NCBI RefSeq assembly: GCF_014650495.1
Contig: NZ_BMVB01000022.1
Span: 51,999-115,998, forward strand
Length of the DNA stretch: 64,000 nucleotides
Direction of reading: 5' to 3'
From: Streptomyces cinnamoneus
GTDB taxonomy: Bacteria; Actinomycetota; Actinomycetes; Streptomycetales; Streptomycetaceae
In this document: positions 1 to 8,286 of the stretch, piece after piece
How the letters are laid out: every line of letters starts with the position of its first letter
Position numbering within the stretch: position 1 is the stretch's first letter
Notes under the pieces: generated by a model
Told to the model about the DNA's origin: nothing
The model's input: only the letters and a program-made list of their open reading frames with translations
Database searches by the model: none
Position numbers and translations under genes: made by a program

Positions 1-1331
1 ACGGCCGGGGTGGCCGGGGTCTCCTCCGGGGGTGTGTCCGGGCGGGTGCGGGCCGCGTTCTCCTTCGCGTATGCGTGGAGGTAGCCGACGACCGTGTTGG
101 TCACCGCCACGAGCGGCACCGCGACCACCGCGCCGCCGATGCCGGCGACCATCGAGCCGGCGGCCACCGCGAGCACCACGGCCAGCGGGTGGACGCGCAC
201 GGCACGGCCCAGGATGAAGGGCTGCAGGACGTGGCCCTCGATCTGCTGCACCGCGAGCACCACGATCAGCACCATCGCCGCCGTGAACACGTCCCGCGTC
301 ACCAGCGCCACGACGACCGCCAGCGCGCCGGAGACCACCGCACCGACCAGCGGGATGAAGGCGAACAGGAAGATGAAGACGGCCAGCGGCACGGCCATGG
401 GCACGTCGAGGAAGAACAGCCCGATGCCGATGAAGATCGCGTCGATGAGGGCCACTATCACCGTGCCCCGCACGTACGCCGTCAGCGTCGTCCAGGCGCG
501 CGGGCCCGCGCCCGCCACGCCCTGGCGGGCCGCGACCGGCACCAGCCTGAGCAGCCACTGCCAGATGCGGGGGCCGTCGTAGAGCAGGAAGAGCGTGCTG
601 AACATCGCGAGCAGGATGCCCGTCAGCACCTCGATGATCACCTGGACGCCCTCTATGCCGGCGGTGGTGATGTCCTTGGTGTTGGTGCCGATCGCCTCGC
701 TGAGCTTGTCGGCGATGTTGTTGATCTGGTCCTCGGTGACGTGGAACGGGCTGTTGAGCAGCCAGCGCTTCAGCTCCGAGATGCCGTGCTGGACCTGCTT
801 GGACAGGTCGTCGAGGTTCTCCGTGACCTGCCACACCACGAACCAGCCGACCAGGCCCATGACGACGAAGCCGGAGACGAAGGTCATGGCCGTGGCGACG
901 CCACGCGGCACGCCGCGTCGCTTCAGCCAGCCGACCGTCGGCTGCAGCAGGGCGGTGATGAGCAGGCCGGCGACGAAGGCCAGCACCACCAGCCGCACGG
1001 CGCTGATCACCCGCATCAGCACCCACAGGGTGCCGGCCAGCACCAGCAGCCGCCAGCTGACCTCGGCCGCGACGCGCATCCCCCAGGGGACGGCGGCGAC
1101 CGGGTCCTGCCGCGCGGCTGCGCCACCGGGCGGTGGGGTGACGGTCTCGGGTGCGGGCACGGCGGCCGGAGCCGGGTCGGGCGCGGGGACGTGCGGACGT
1201 GTGGGCGTGGGCTCGGGCACGGGTCTGGACCCGCTCTCCGGCTCCGCACCCGCCTTGCGGGCGTCGAGCCGGTCGGCGAGCCGTATCAGCCCCTTGCCGA
1301 GGCCGCCGACCCATTGTGGCAATCTGGACAT
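1..1331 (-). CDS. AI-2E family transporter (PerM-like), cut by the left edge
   Basis: About 443 codons are visible, from an ATG at 1331 (protein begins MSRLPQWVGG) to the window edge with no stop. After a Pro/Ala-rich cytoplasmic stretch (residues about 30-80), the chain has two closely spaced hydrophobic helices, an amphipathic central part containing NLDDLSKQVQ, and a cluster of hydrophobic helices. This is the layout of the AI-2E transporter/PerM family (PF01594). Members are multi-pass membrane permeases, some of them exporters; the substrate cannot be read from sequence. The gene is followed on its upstream side by a strong hairpin that separates it from the transglycosylase gene. Only the far C-terminus is missing. 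Confidence 0.85.
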   Translation of the reverse strand, partial: MSRLPQWVGGLGKGLIRLADRLDARKAGAEPESGSRPVPEPTPTRPHVPAPDPAPAAVPAPETVTPPPGGAAARQDPVAAVPWGMRVAAEVSWRLLVLAGTLWVLMRVISAVRLVVLAFVAGLLITALLQPTVGWLKRRGVPRGVATAMTFVSGFVVMGLVGWFVVWQVTENLDDLSKQVQHGISELKRWLLNSPFHVTEDQINNIADKLSEAIGTNTKDITTAGIEGVQVIIEVLTGILLAMFSTLFLLYDGPRIWQWLLRLVPVAARQGVAGAGPRAWTTLTAYVRGTVIVALIDAIFIGIGLFFLDVPMAVPLAVFIFLFAFIPLVGAVVSGALAVVVALVTRDVFTAAMVLIVVLAVQQIEGHVLQPFILGRAVRVHPLAVVLAVAAGSMVAGIGGAVVAVPLVAVTNTVVGYLHAYAKENAARTRPDTPPEETPATPA

Positions 1332-1396
1332 TTTTCTTCCTCTACCCCCACTCCCCCGTGACCATCCGCGTCGACGTTACCTGTATCAGGACACGA

Positions 1397-1429
1397 CGAA
1401 GCCCCCGGCCGGTTCGGACGGGGGCTTCG
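1397..1429. terminator. Strong hairpin between transglycosylase and AI-2E genes
   Basis: CGAAGCCCCC at 1397-1406 pairs perfectly with GGGGGCTTCG at 1420-1429 around a 13-nt loop. It lies about 40 nt beyond the stop of the minus-strand transglycosylase gene (stop at 1467) and before the start of the AI-2E gene, so it probably ends transcription of the former. No U-tract is obvious, which is common for Streptomyces terminators. Confidence 0.7.
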
Positions 1430-1466
1430 ACAGCTGTACGGAGCAATGGAGCTCAGGCGGTACCGC

Positions 1467-2183
1467 CTAGTACCACTGGTTGGCCTGCCAGAACGACCAG
1501 GCGCCACAGGGGCTGCCGTAGCGCTCGTTCATGTAGCTGAGGCCCCACTTGATCTGCGTGGCCGGGTTGGTCCGCCAGTCGGCGCCCGCGGAGGACATCT
1601 TGGTGCCGGGCAGCGCCTGGACCAGGCCGTACGCACCCGAGGAGGGGTTCGTGGCGGTGTAGTCCCAGGTGCTCTCGTTGTTCACGATGTTGCTGAAGCA
1701 CTGGAACTGGTCGGAGGGGATCATCTGCCGGGCCATGGCCTTGACCTCGGCGACCGAGTACGAACCCTTGACCGCGAAAGAGGAGGAGTCGCGCGTGGCC
1801 GAACGGCTGGCGACGTCGTCTTCCTTCTCGCGCTCCTTGGCCTTGTCCTCGGCCTCCTTCTTCTTGGCCTCGGCCTCCGCGGCTTCCTTCTTCGCGGTGG
1901 CGTCCTCGGCAGCCTGCTTGCGCGCAGACTCCTCGGCGTCCTTCTTCGCGGCGGCGTCGGCGGCCTGGGCCTGCGTGTCGGCCTGCTGCGTGAGGGAAGC
2001 GGTCTGGGCCTGGACGTTCTGTCCTGCGGGGATGTCCGCGAGAAGCGTCGCGTCGGCAGCGGTTGCCTCGACCCGGTCGGTCGTGGCCTGCTCGTTGCCC
2101 GCAGCGACACCCACGACGGCGCCTACGGTGGTGACCGCGGTGGCAGAAGCCACGGCGAATCCCCGGACCGAAATCCGGCTCAC
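1467..2183 (-). CDS. Secreted lytic transglycosylase-like protein
   Basis: The protein has 238 residues. The chosen GTG start at 2183 (VSRISVRGFA) has GGAAGG 7 nt upstream; longer in-frame ATGs at 2201 and above lack a comparable site. Residues 1-35 form a signal peptide or membrane anchor. Residues about 60-130 are an Ala/Lys/Glu-rich coiled coil (KKEAAEAEAKKKEAEDK). The C-terminal 90 residues form a lysozyme-like domain with the likely catalytic Glu in NIVNNESTW and the GAYGLVQALPGTKM segment typical of SLT domains. It should cut peptidoglycan glycan strands outside the cell, for growth, spore germination or remodelling. An unusually long untranslated region precedes it. Confidence 0.85.
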   Translation of the reverse strand: MSRISVRGFAVASATAVTTVGAVVGVAAGNEQATTDRVEATAADATLLADIPAGQNVQAQTASLTQQADTQAQAADAAAKKDAEESARKQAAEDATAKKEAAEAEAKKKEAEDKAKEREKEDDVASRSATRDSSSFAVKGSYSVAEVKAMARQMIPSDQFQCFSNIVNNESTWDYTATNPSSGAYGLVQALPGTKMSSAGADWRTNPATQIKWGLSYMNERYGSPCGAWSFWQANQWY

Positions 2184-2530
2184 ACGGTTTCCTTCCAGCA
2201 TCGCCCGCATAGGTGACCTCGCGGACGCGATCGTGCCCCTGGCACTGGCCTCCGATTGCACCGGCCCGCGAACGGACCGGCCGGTCACTGGAGGCACTGA
2301 CCCGGTGGGCCCTCCCGCGAAGGAGGTCCGCATGTGCTCGGGCGGCATACGGCGACGCTGTTCAGTTTTGCTGGTGAAGCACCGCCCCCAGAGGGGCTCA
2401 TGTGCCGTATGCGGGGCCTGACAGGATGCAGACTCTGCCCGAACGCCAGGCTCCGAGGCAATTCCCGGTCACGTGTGAAAGCTCACAGTCCGTTTAGTCC
2501 TGCACGTTCACGGAAACGTCGGCACGGCAC
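2184..2530 (-). promoter_or_regulatory. Long structured leader/promoter region of the transglycosylase gene
   Basis: About 350 nt without a credible gene lie upstream of the transglycosylase start. Visible elements are a perfect 9-bp stem GCATACGGC (2345-2353) with GCCGTATGC (2404-2412) that encloses smaller hairpins, and the palindrome TGTGAAAGCTCACA (2474-2487), possibly part of the promoter. Streptomyces cell-wall hydrolase genes often carry c-di-AMP (ydaO) riboswitches. I could not find the GGGGGAACC or CCCGUCAGCUNACC signatures here, so a riboswitch is only a possibility. Confidence 0.35.
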
Positions 2531-2572
2531 GGCGGCGCGCGGCTAAGCTCCTTGGCTTTGCCGCGCGCCGCC
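2531..2572 (-). terminator. Terminator of phoH
   Basis: GGCGGCGCGCGGC (2531-2543) and GCCGCGCGCCGCC (2560-2572) form a perfect 13-bp stem with a 16-nt loop, 25 nt past the stop codon of the minus-strand phoH-like gene. Confidence 0.75.
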
Positions 2573-2596
2573 CCGTCACGTAACGGCCGGGAACCC

Positions 2597-3919
2597 TCAG
2601 ATGCGGCCGTCCTCCAGCATTTCGGTCACCAGCGCCGCAATGGGCGAACGCTCGGAACGCGTGAGCGTGACGTGCGAGAAGAGGGGGTGGCCCTTGAGCC
2701 GCTCCACGACCGCGACCACGCCGTCGTACCGCCCGACGCGCAGATTGTCCCGCTGTGCCACGTCATGGGTGAGCACCACCCGGGAGTTGGCGCCGATCCG
2801 CGACAACACCGTGAGCAGGACGTTCCGCTCCAGCGACTGCGCCTCGTCGACGATGACGAACGCGTCGTGCAGCGACCGGCCGCGGATGTGGGTCAGCGGC
2901 AGGACCTCCAGCATGCCGCGGCCCACGACCTCCTCGATGACCTCGGCGGTGGTCACCGCGGACAGCGTGTCGAAGACCGCCTGGGCCCACGGGCTCATCT
3001 TCTCGGCCTCGCTGCCGGGCAGGTAGCCCAACTCCTGGCCGCCCACGGCGTACAGCGGCCGGAAGACCATCACCTTGCGGTGCTGCCGGCGCTCCAGCAC
3101 GGCCTCCAGGCCGGCGCACAGCGCCAGCGCCGACTTGCCCGTGCCGGCACGGCCGCCCATCGAGACGATGCCGATGTCGGGGTCCAGCAGCAGGTCCAGC
3201 GCCACGCGCTGTTCGGCGCTGCGCCCGTGGATGCCGAACGCCTCGCGGTCGCCGCGCACCAGCCGCACCGAGCCGTCCGCCGCCATCCGGCCCAGGGCCT
3301 TGCCGCGCTCGGACTGCAGCACCAGGCCGGTGTGCACGGGGAGTTCGGCGGCGGCGGGAACGTACACGCGCTCGGCCGCGTACAGTTCGTCCACCTGCTC
3401 GGCGGTGACGGTGAGCTCCGCCATGCCCGTCCAGCCGGAGTCGGTGATGGCCCACTCGGCGCGGTACTCCTCGGCCAGCAGTCCGACGGCCGACGCCTTG
3501 ATCCGCAGCGGCAGGTCCTTGGAGACGACGGTGACGTCGTACCCCTCGGCCTGGAGGTTGCGGGCGACCGCGAGGATGCGCGAGTCGTTGTCACCGAGGC
3601 GGAAGCCGGCGGGCAGTATGCCCGGGTCCGAGTGGTTCAGCTCCACCCTGATCGTGCCGCCGAGCTCGCCGATCGGGAGCGGGGCATCGAGCCGGCCGAA
3701 CTGCACCCGGTACTCGTCCAGCAGGCGCAGCGCCTTGCGGGCGAAGTAGCCGAGCTCGGGGTGGTGCCGCTTGGCCTCCAACTCCGTGACCACCACTACG
3801 GGCAGCACGACCTCGTGCTCCTCGAAGCGGGACATGGCTCCTGGATCGGCCAGCAGGACGCTGGTGTCGAGGACATAGGTGCGCCGGTCGCCATCACGGC
3901 GCTGCTTGCTGGTCACCAC
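2597..3919 (-). CDS. PhoH family protein: PIN domain plus PhoH ATPase
   Basis: The protein has 440 residues from a double GTG start (3919) with GAGGGGG 11 nt upstream. The N-terminus (about 10-150) is a PIN-like nuclease domain, with TYVLDTSVLLADP carrying the first conserved Asp and LGDNDSRILAVA carrying later acidic residues. The C-terminal half is a PhoH ATPase with Walker A GRAGTGKSALAL and Walker B FVIVDEAQSL. PIN-PhoH (PhoH2-type) proteins are described as RNA-unwinding nucleases or toxin-like ribonucleases. The reading frame stays open far upstream, but that extension runs into noncoding repeats and has no family similarity. A 13-bp terminator follows. Confidence 0.9.
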   Translation of the reverse strand: MVTSKQRRDGDRRTYVLDTSVLLADPGAMSRFEEHEVVLPVVVVTELEAKRHHPELGYFARKALRLLDEYRVQFGRLDAPLPIGELGGTIRVELNHSDPGILPAGFRLGDNDSRILAVARNLQAEGYDVTVVSKDLPLRIKASAVGLLAEEYRAEWAITDSGWTGMAELTVTAEQVDELYAAERVYVPAAAELPVHTGLVLQSERGKALGRMAADGSVRLVRGDREAFGIHGRSAEQRVALDLLLDPDIGIVSMGGRAGTGKSALALCAGLEAVLERRQHRKVMVFRPLYAVGGQELGYLPGSEAEKMSPWAQAVFDTLSAVTTAEVIEEVVGRGMLEVLPLTHIRGRSLHDAFVIVDEAQSLERNVLLTVLSRIGANSRVVLTHDVAQRDNLRVGRYDGVVAVVERLKGHPLFSHVTLTRSERSPIAALVTEMLEDGRI

Positions 3920-4282
3920 GGGTGGACGAACCCCCTCGTGCAGAGGTAAGGGCGCACCGCCGTTGTGAGGAACGGGGGTGCGGGGAACGGGCCGGGTCCT
4001 GGCCCTTCCAGGGTGACCGGTCGACCGGCCCGCCGCGGCGGCCGTGCGGGCCCCCGGGTCCGCTCGGTCCGTCCGGTCGTCGTCCTGGTGCAAAGGGCCT
4101 CCCGGGCGGGCGGCCCCATGCCGCCCGCTGGCAGAGCGACGGTCCCAGTTCCGACCGTCGGCCTGCAGGGGATATTCCCGCTGGACCGCTTGCCCATGCA
4201 ACGGCATATGCGACGAGCAGGTGAACGATTGTTCCACCGTTGCTCGTACTGCCGAACCCGTCCTCGCCCGGACGGGCGTTCC
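3920..4282. other. Intergenic region upstream of phoH
   Basis: No credible gene. The right end carries a perfect small hairpin CGCCCG (4265-4270) / CGGGCG (4273-4278), just beyond the last 3'-end copy of uppS, which could act as the final terminator of the uppS unit. The middle part has an imperfect dyad around 4219-4238 (GGTGAACGATTGTTCCACC), possibly part of the phoH promoter. Confidence 0.4.
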
Positions 4283-4674
4283 GTCAGTTCCCGTACCGCC
4301 GGTGGCGCGCCGCATAGTCGCGCAGCGCCCGCAGCCCCTGCCTTACGGGGGACGCCCCCCGCACCCCCAGCCAGGAACGCCCTCGTGCGCGGCCCGTCAG
4401 TTCCCGTACCGCCGATGGCGCGCCGCATAGTCGCGCAGCGCCCGCAGCCCCTGCCTTACGGGGGACGACCCCCGCACCCCCAGCCGGAAGGCCCCCGCGC
4501 GCGACCCCGTCAGTTCCCGTACCGCCGATGGCGCGCCGCATAGTCGCGCAGCGCCCGCAGCCCCTGCCTTACGGGGGACGACCCCCGCACCCCCAGCCAG
4601 GAACGCCCTCGTGCGCGACCCCGTCAGTTCCCGTACCGCCGATGGCGCGCCGCATAGTCGCGCAGCGCCCGCAG
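4283..4674 (-). repeat. Four tandem copies of the uppS 3' end (113-bp unit)
   Basis: The last 52 nt of uppS (16 codons plus stop, 4623-4674) recur almost unchanged at 4509, 4396 and 4283. Each copy is separated by a conserved module of about 61 nt that contains a CGGGGG-TCGT-CCCCCG hairpin. The period is 113, 113 and 114 nt, so successive copies are out of frame with each other. The first G/A difference (CCGGTGG versus CCGATGG) and small changes in the spacer show slight divergence. The copies encode only the tail of UppS and are not separate genes; the hairpins may work as serial terminators. Confidence 0.9.
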
Positions 4675-5385
4675 GAAGTCCACCTTGCGGAACGCGGGCC
4701 AGAAGACCTCGCAGAAGTAGTACTCGGAGTGCGCGCTCTGCCAGAGCATGAACCCGGACAGCCGCTGCTCGCCGCTCGTGCGGATGATGAGGTCCGGGTC
4801 GGGCTGGCCGCGCGTGTAGAGGTGCTTGGTGATGTGGTCGATGTCGACCTTCTCCGCCAGCTCCTCGAAGGAATCGCCGTGGTCCGCGGCCTCCAGGACC
4901 AGGGAGCGCACGGCGTCGACGATCTCCTGACGGCCGCCGTAGCCCACGGCGACGTTGACGAGTATGCCGTCGACGTCGAGCGTGGCCTGCTCGGCTTCCT
5001 TCAGGACGGTCTGGGTCCGGCCGGGCAGCAGGTCGAGCGTGCCGACGTGGTGGACGCGCCAGCGGCCGTCGGCGGCCAGGTCGCGCACCGTGTTCTCGAT
5101 GATGGTGAGCAGCGGGCCGAGCTGGTCCGCCGGGCGGTCCAGGTTGTCCGTGGACAGCATCCAGAGCGTGACGACCTCGACGTCGGTCTCGGCGCACCAG
5201 CCGAGGAGCTCGGAGATCTTGTCGGCGCCGGCCTGATGGCCCTGCTCCAGCGTGCGGCCGTCGGCACGGGCCCAGCGGCGATTGCCGTCGAGGATGACGC
5301 CGATGTGCTTGGGCACCTGGGCATGGTCGAGGCGGCCTTCCACCCGGCGTGCGTAGAGCCTGTACACCAGGTCGCGCAACTTCAC
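4624..5385 (-). CDS. uppS: Isoprenyl (cis-prenyl) transferase, undecaprenyl diphosphate synthase type
   Basis: The protein has 253 residues from a GTG at 5385 (VKLRDLVYRL) with GGAGG about 10 nt upstream. Family signatures are present: HIGVILDGNRRWAR with the catalytic Asp near residue 33, LWMLSTDNLDRP, VAVGYGGRQEI and DLIIRTSGEQRLSGFMLWQS near the C-terminus. The enzyme condenses isopentenyl diphosphate in cis onto an allylic primer to make the lipid carrier used for cell-wall and polysaccharide assembly. Streptomyces usually have more than one paralogue, so the exact chain length is uncertain. It is divergent from the aldo/keto reductase gene. Its 3' end has been tandemly duplicated downstream, an odd feature described separately. 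Confidence 0.93.
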   Translation of the reverse strand: MKLRDLVYRLYARRVEGRLDHAQVPKHIGVILDGNRRWARADGRTLEQGHQAGADKISELLGWCAETDVEVVTLWMLSTDNLDRPADQLGPLLTIIENTVRDLAADGRWRVHHVGTLDLLPGRTQTVLKEAEQATLDVDGILVNVAVGYGGRQEIVDAVRSLVLEAADHGDSFEELAEKVDIDHITKHLYTRGQPDPDLIIRTSGEQRLSGFMLWQSAHSEYYFCEVFWPAFRKVDFLRALRDYAARHRRYGN

Positions 5386-5495
5386 TCTTCCTGCCCCTCC
5401 ATGCCTCGGCGGTCGCCCCGAAGGCGCCACACTACTGCCAGCGTGTCGCGAGGACCCAACTCGGCCTGTCACAGGAGCGTGATAGGCAGAAGCAC

Positions 5496-6539
5496 ATGAC
5501 CGATCCTTCGCTCTACCGCGCGGCCGGGACGCGCTACGACTCCATGGAGTACCGGCGTACGGGCCGCAGCGGGCTCAAGCTGCCCGCCATCTCCCTGGGA
5601 CTGTGGCACAACTTCGGCGACGACCGCACCCTCGACTCGCAGCGGGCCATCCTGCGCAGGGCCTTCGACTTGGGGGTCACCCACTTCGACCTGGCCAACA
5701 ACTACGGCCCGCCGCCCGGTTCCGCCGAACTGAACCTCGGCAAGCTGATGGCCCAGGATTTCCGTCCCTACCGGGACGAAATCATCCTTTCGACCAAGGC
5801 CGGCTACCTGATGCACCCCGGCCCGTACGGCGAATGGGGCTCGCGGAAGTACCTGCTGTCGTCCCTCGACGCCTCGCTTGCCCGGATGGGCGTCGACTAT
5901 GTCGACATCTTCTATTCGCACCGTTTCGACCCGCACACGCCGCTGGAGGAGACGATGGGCGCCCTGGCGTCCGCCGTCCAGCAGGGCAAGGCGCTGTACG
6001 CGGGCGTGTCGTCGTACAGCTCCGAGCAGACCCGGGAGGCCGCGCGCCTGCTGCGGGAGATGGGCGTGCCCGCGCTCATCCACCAGCCGTCCTACTCGAT
6101 GATCAACCGCTGGACCGAGGACGACGCGCTGCTGGACACCCTGGAGGACGAGGGCATGGGCTGCATCGCCTTCGCGCCGCTCGCGCAGGGGATGCTCACC
6201 GACAAGTACCTCCACGGCATCCCGGAGGGCTCCCGGGCCTCCCGGGGGACGTCGCTGGACCCGGCGCTGCTGACCGAGGAGGTCGTCGGCCGGCTGCGCG
6301 GGCTGAACGAGATCGCACAGCGCCGGGGCCAGTCGCTGGCGCAGCTGGCGCTGAGCTGGGTGCTGCGGGACGAGCGCATGACGTCGGCGCTGATCGGCGC
6401 CTCCAGCGTGGCACAGCTGGAGGCCAACGTCGCCGCGCTGGGCGCGCCGCCGCTGGAGAAGGCGGAGCTGGCCGAAATCGATGCCCTGGCGATCAGCACG
6501 GAGGGCGTCAACATCTGGGCCCGGCGGGGAGATTCCTAG
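5496..6539 (+). CDS. Aldo/keto reductase, YghZ-like (L-glyceraldehyde 3-phosphate reductase type)
   Basis: The protein has 347 residues from an ATG at 5496 (MTDPSLYRAA); AGGAG lies about 20 nt upstream, so the ribosome site is imperfect. It is a full-length AKR barrel. FDLANNYGPPPGSAE carries the Asp/Tyr pair of the active site, ILSTKAGY the Lys, and DIFYSHRFDP the His. The C-terminal ALIGASSVAQLEANVAAL is the NADPH-binding segment. AKR14/YghZ relatives reduce small aldehydes such as methylglyoxal and glyceraldehyde 3-phosphate. Transcribed alone, divergent from uppS, and followed by a 12-bp hairpin. Confidence 0.9.
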   Translation: MTDPSLYRAAGTRYDSMEYRRTGRSGLKLPAISLGLWHNFGDDRTLDSQRAILRRAFDLGVTHFDLANNYGPPPGSAELNLGKLMAQDFRPYRDEIILSTKAGYLMHPGPYGEWGSRKYLLSSLDASLARMGVDYVDIFYSHRFDPHTPLEETMGALASAVQQGKALYAGVSSYSSEQTREAARLLREMGVPALIHQPSYSMINRWTEDDALLDTLEDEGMGCIAFAPLAQGMLTDKYLHGIPEGSRASRGTSLDPALLTEEVVGRLRGLNEIAQRRGQSLAQLALSWVLRDERMTSALIGASSVAQLEANVAALGAPPLEKAELAEIDALAISTEGVNIWARRGDS

Positions 6540-6640
6540 ATCAACTCAAGGCCGGCACGGGCCGGGCCCGGCGTGTCTTCACGATCAACTCGCGATCCCC
6601 GCACGCTTCGACACGGAGCGTGACAAGGGGGAAAGAAAAC

Positions 6641-6673
6641 GGGCCGGTCCGTGGGGGGGATACGGACCGGCCC
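6641..6673 (+). terminator. Terminator after the aldo/keto reductase gene
   Basis: GGGCCGGTCCGT (6641-6652) and ACGGACCGGCCC (6662-6673) form a perfect 12-bp stem with a 9-nt G-rich loop, about 100 nt past the stop codon. Confidence 0.7.
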
Positions 6674-6977
6674 GAGGGGGGGTTTCCACCATAACCGGTC
6701 CGGGGCCGTGCTTCATGCATCGGTGAGGGTGACAATGCGTGGCGCGCTGACTTGTGGCCATTGAATTGATCTTGAACGGCACGGTGCGCAGGGCGGCTTC
6801 GAGGTCCGCGGAACCCTTCAATGCTGGGCCCACAGCGGAGAACCAGCCATTCCGATCTTGAACGGAATGATCCCTACCGGGCTCTCTGGAAACGTCTTGC
6901 AAAGTCATCATCGGCTTGACGTGATTCCCGACGTCATGGACGTCACATGTGCGTCGATCAGTGACGCTCCGAAGCGA
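6674..6977. other. Intergenic region, no gene called
   Basis: About 300 nt, less GC-rich than the surroundings. A minus-strand open frame (6585-6911, 108 codons) runs through it but crosses the terminator, has no ribosome site and an unlikely composition, so it is not called. GATCTTGAACGG occurs twice (near 6769 and 6855), a short direct repeat of unknown meaning. Confidence 0.4.
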
Positions 6978-8165
6978 TCATGCCCGTATCGCCTGCTTTT
7001 CCTGCGTTTCATCCCTTATGCGGCGTGAGCGACCGCGCAACGGAAGGTCGGGGAGCAGGGTGGCGACACCCGCCACCGCCATGACGGCCCCGAGCCAGAG
7101 CGGTGAGCGGAGGCCGAACCGGTCGATGGTCAGACCGCCGAGCGAGGAGCCGATGATGATGCCGAGGGTGATGAAGGACGAGTGAATGGTGTTGACCAGC
7201 GGCCGGGCGTTGCCGGTCCGCTGGACGCGCGTGACCATGACCGGATTCATGGTCACGCCGACCAGACCGATGCCCAACATGAACACCACGGCCGGCGTGG
7301 CGCGATGGGCCAACAGGGCGAATCCGGCGAGGAACAGGACGTTCAGCACCAGACCGCACAGAAGTACGGGCACGGCGTACCGGTCGGCGAGCCGCCCGAC
7401 GACGTAGTTGCCGATCACCGTGGCGGCGCCGTAGGCGACGAGCAGCAGGGGGACGGTGCCGGGGGCGAAGCCGGTGACCTCGGTGAGGATCGGGTTGAGG
7501 TAGCTGAACGCGCAGAAGGTCGCACCGATGACGCAGGTGCTGGTGGAGAGCACCCGCCACAGCCGCGGGTTCCGGAAGACGCCCAGTTCCTGCCGGAGGC
7601 CACCGCCGCCGTCGGCGTGTTCCAGCGACGGCACCCCGGCGGCGGTGCACAGTGCGGCGACGACCGTCAGGGCGGCGATGGCCCAGAAGGCCGCGCGCCA
7701 GCCCAGATGTTCTCCGATCAGCGTGGAGAGCGGCAGACCCAGCAGGGTGCCGAGCATCAGCCCGTTCAGGACGACGGCGACGGACCTGCCGCGCACTTCC
7801 GGGCGCGTGAGCTGGGCGCAGATCGACAGGGCGACCCCGAAGAACGCCTGTGAGGCGACGCCGGTGACGACGCGGGCCACGACCATGACGGCGTAGTCGG
7901 AGGCGGTGGCGGCGAGGACGTTGCCCGCGAGGAAGATCGCGAACAGCGCCGTCAGGGCCGGCTTCGGGCGCAGCTTCAGCACGGCCACGGTCAGGAACGG
8001 CCCGCCGAAGGCCATGGCCACCGCGAAGGCGGTGATCAGATAGCCGATGTCCGGAATGCCGACGTCCAGGCCGTCGGCCATCTGCGGCATCAGGCCGGCC
8101 ACGACGAACTCGCTGGTCACCATGGCGAACACGCCAAGGGCCAGCACATAGACGGCGCGGGGCAT
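6978..8165 (-). CDS. MFS exporter, Cmx/CmlR-like drug:H+ antiporter
   Basis: The protein has 395 residues with about 12 hydrophobic helices. The family signature between helices 2 and 3 is degenerate but recognisable (LKLRPKPAL). The second helix pair contains the drug-efflux motif C region GNVLAATASDYAVMVVARVVTG and NGLMLGTLLGLPLSTLIGE. The closest recalled relatives are chloramphenicol/arabinose-type MFS exporters. The actual substrate is unknown. It lies 121 nt downstream of a TetR gene on the same strand and is preceded by an 18-bp operator-like site also found before that TetR gene, so it is very likely the regulator's target. Confidence 0.88.
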   Translation of the reverse strand: MPRAVYVLALGVFAMVTSEFVVAGLMPQMADGLDVGIPDIGYLITAFAVAMAFGGPFLTVAVLKLRPKPALTALFAIFLAGNVLAATASDYAVMVVARVVTGVASQAFFGVALSICAQLTRPEVRGRSVAVVLNGLMLGTLLGLPLSTLIGEHLGWRAAFWAIAALTVVAALCTAAGVPSLEHADGGGGLRQELGVFRNPRLWRVLSTSTCVIGATFCAFSYLNPILTEVTGFAPGTVPLLLVAYGAATVIGNYVVGRLADRYAVPVLLCGLVLNVLFLAGFALLAHRATPAVVFMLGIGLVGVTMNPVMVTRVQRTGNARPLVNTIHSSFITLGIIIGSSLGGLTIDRFGLRSPLWLGAVMAVAGVATLLPDLPLRGRSRRIRDETQEKQAIRA

Positions 8166-8178
8166 GGATCTCCTTGTT

Positions 8179-8196
8179 TTGTATCGATTGGTTCAA
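8179..8196. promoter_or_regulatory. Putative TetR operator before the MFS exporter
   Basis: TTGTATCGATTGGTTCAA ends 13 nt before the exporter start codon on the minus strand. It shares TTGNATCNNNNGGTNCAA with the site at 8880-8897 in front of the TetR gene, and it sits inside a perfect wider inverted repeat TGTTTTG (8175-8181) / CAAAACA (8194-8200). Confidence 0.6.
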
Positions 8197-8286
8197 AACA
8201 CGGGCATGGCTGGGCATGAATGGGCGCGGGCGTGGAAGGGCCCCGCGCGCCGGGCCCCTCACGCCCGGGCGCCGGGGTGCGACGGG

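Noticed and set aside
2184..2400. ydaO (c-di-AMP) riboswitch
   Set aside because: Gene context fits, and TCACCTATGCGGGCG near 2196-2215 (minus strand) is faintly similar to the 3' conserved segment, but the other conserved words and the pseudoknot elements are not seen. Kept only as an unspecified leader.
2474..2487. CRP-type site TGTGAAAGCTCACA
   Set aside because: The half-sites are right, but the spacer is 4 nt (consensus TGTGA-N6-TCACA), so it is not called as a CRP site.
4397..5197. 266-codon minus-strand frame ending with the same tail as UppS
   Set aside because: It is an out-of-frame shadow of uppS that joins one of the duplicated tails because the repeat period is not a multiple of three.
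6585..6911. 108-codon minus-strand open frame after the aldo/keto reductase gene
   Set aside because: It crosses the terminator hairpin, has no ribosome site and no recognisable domain.
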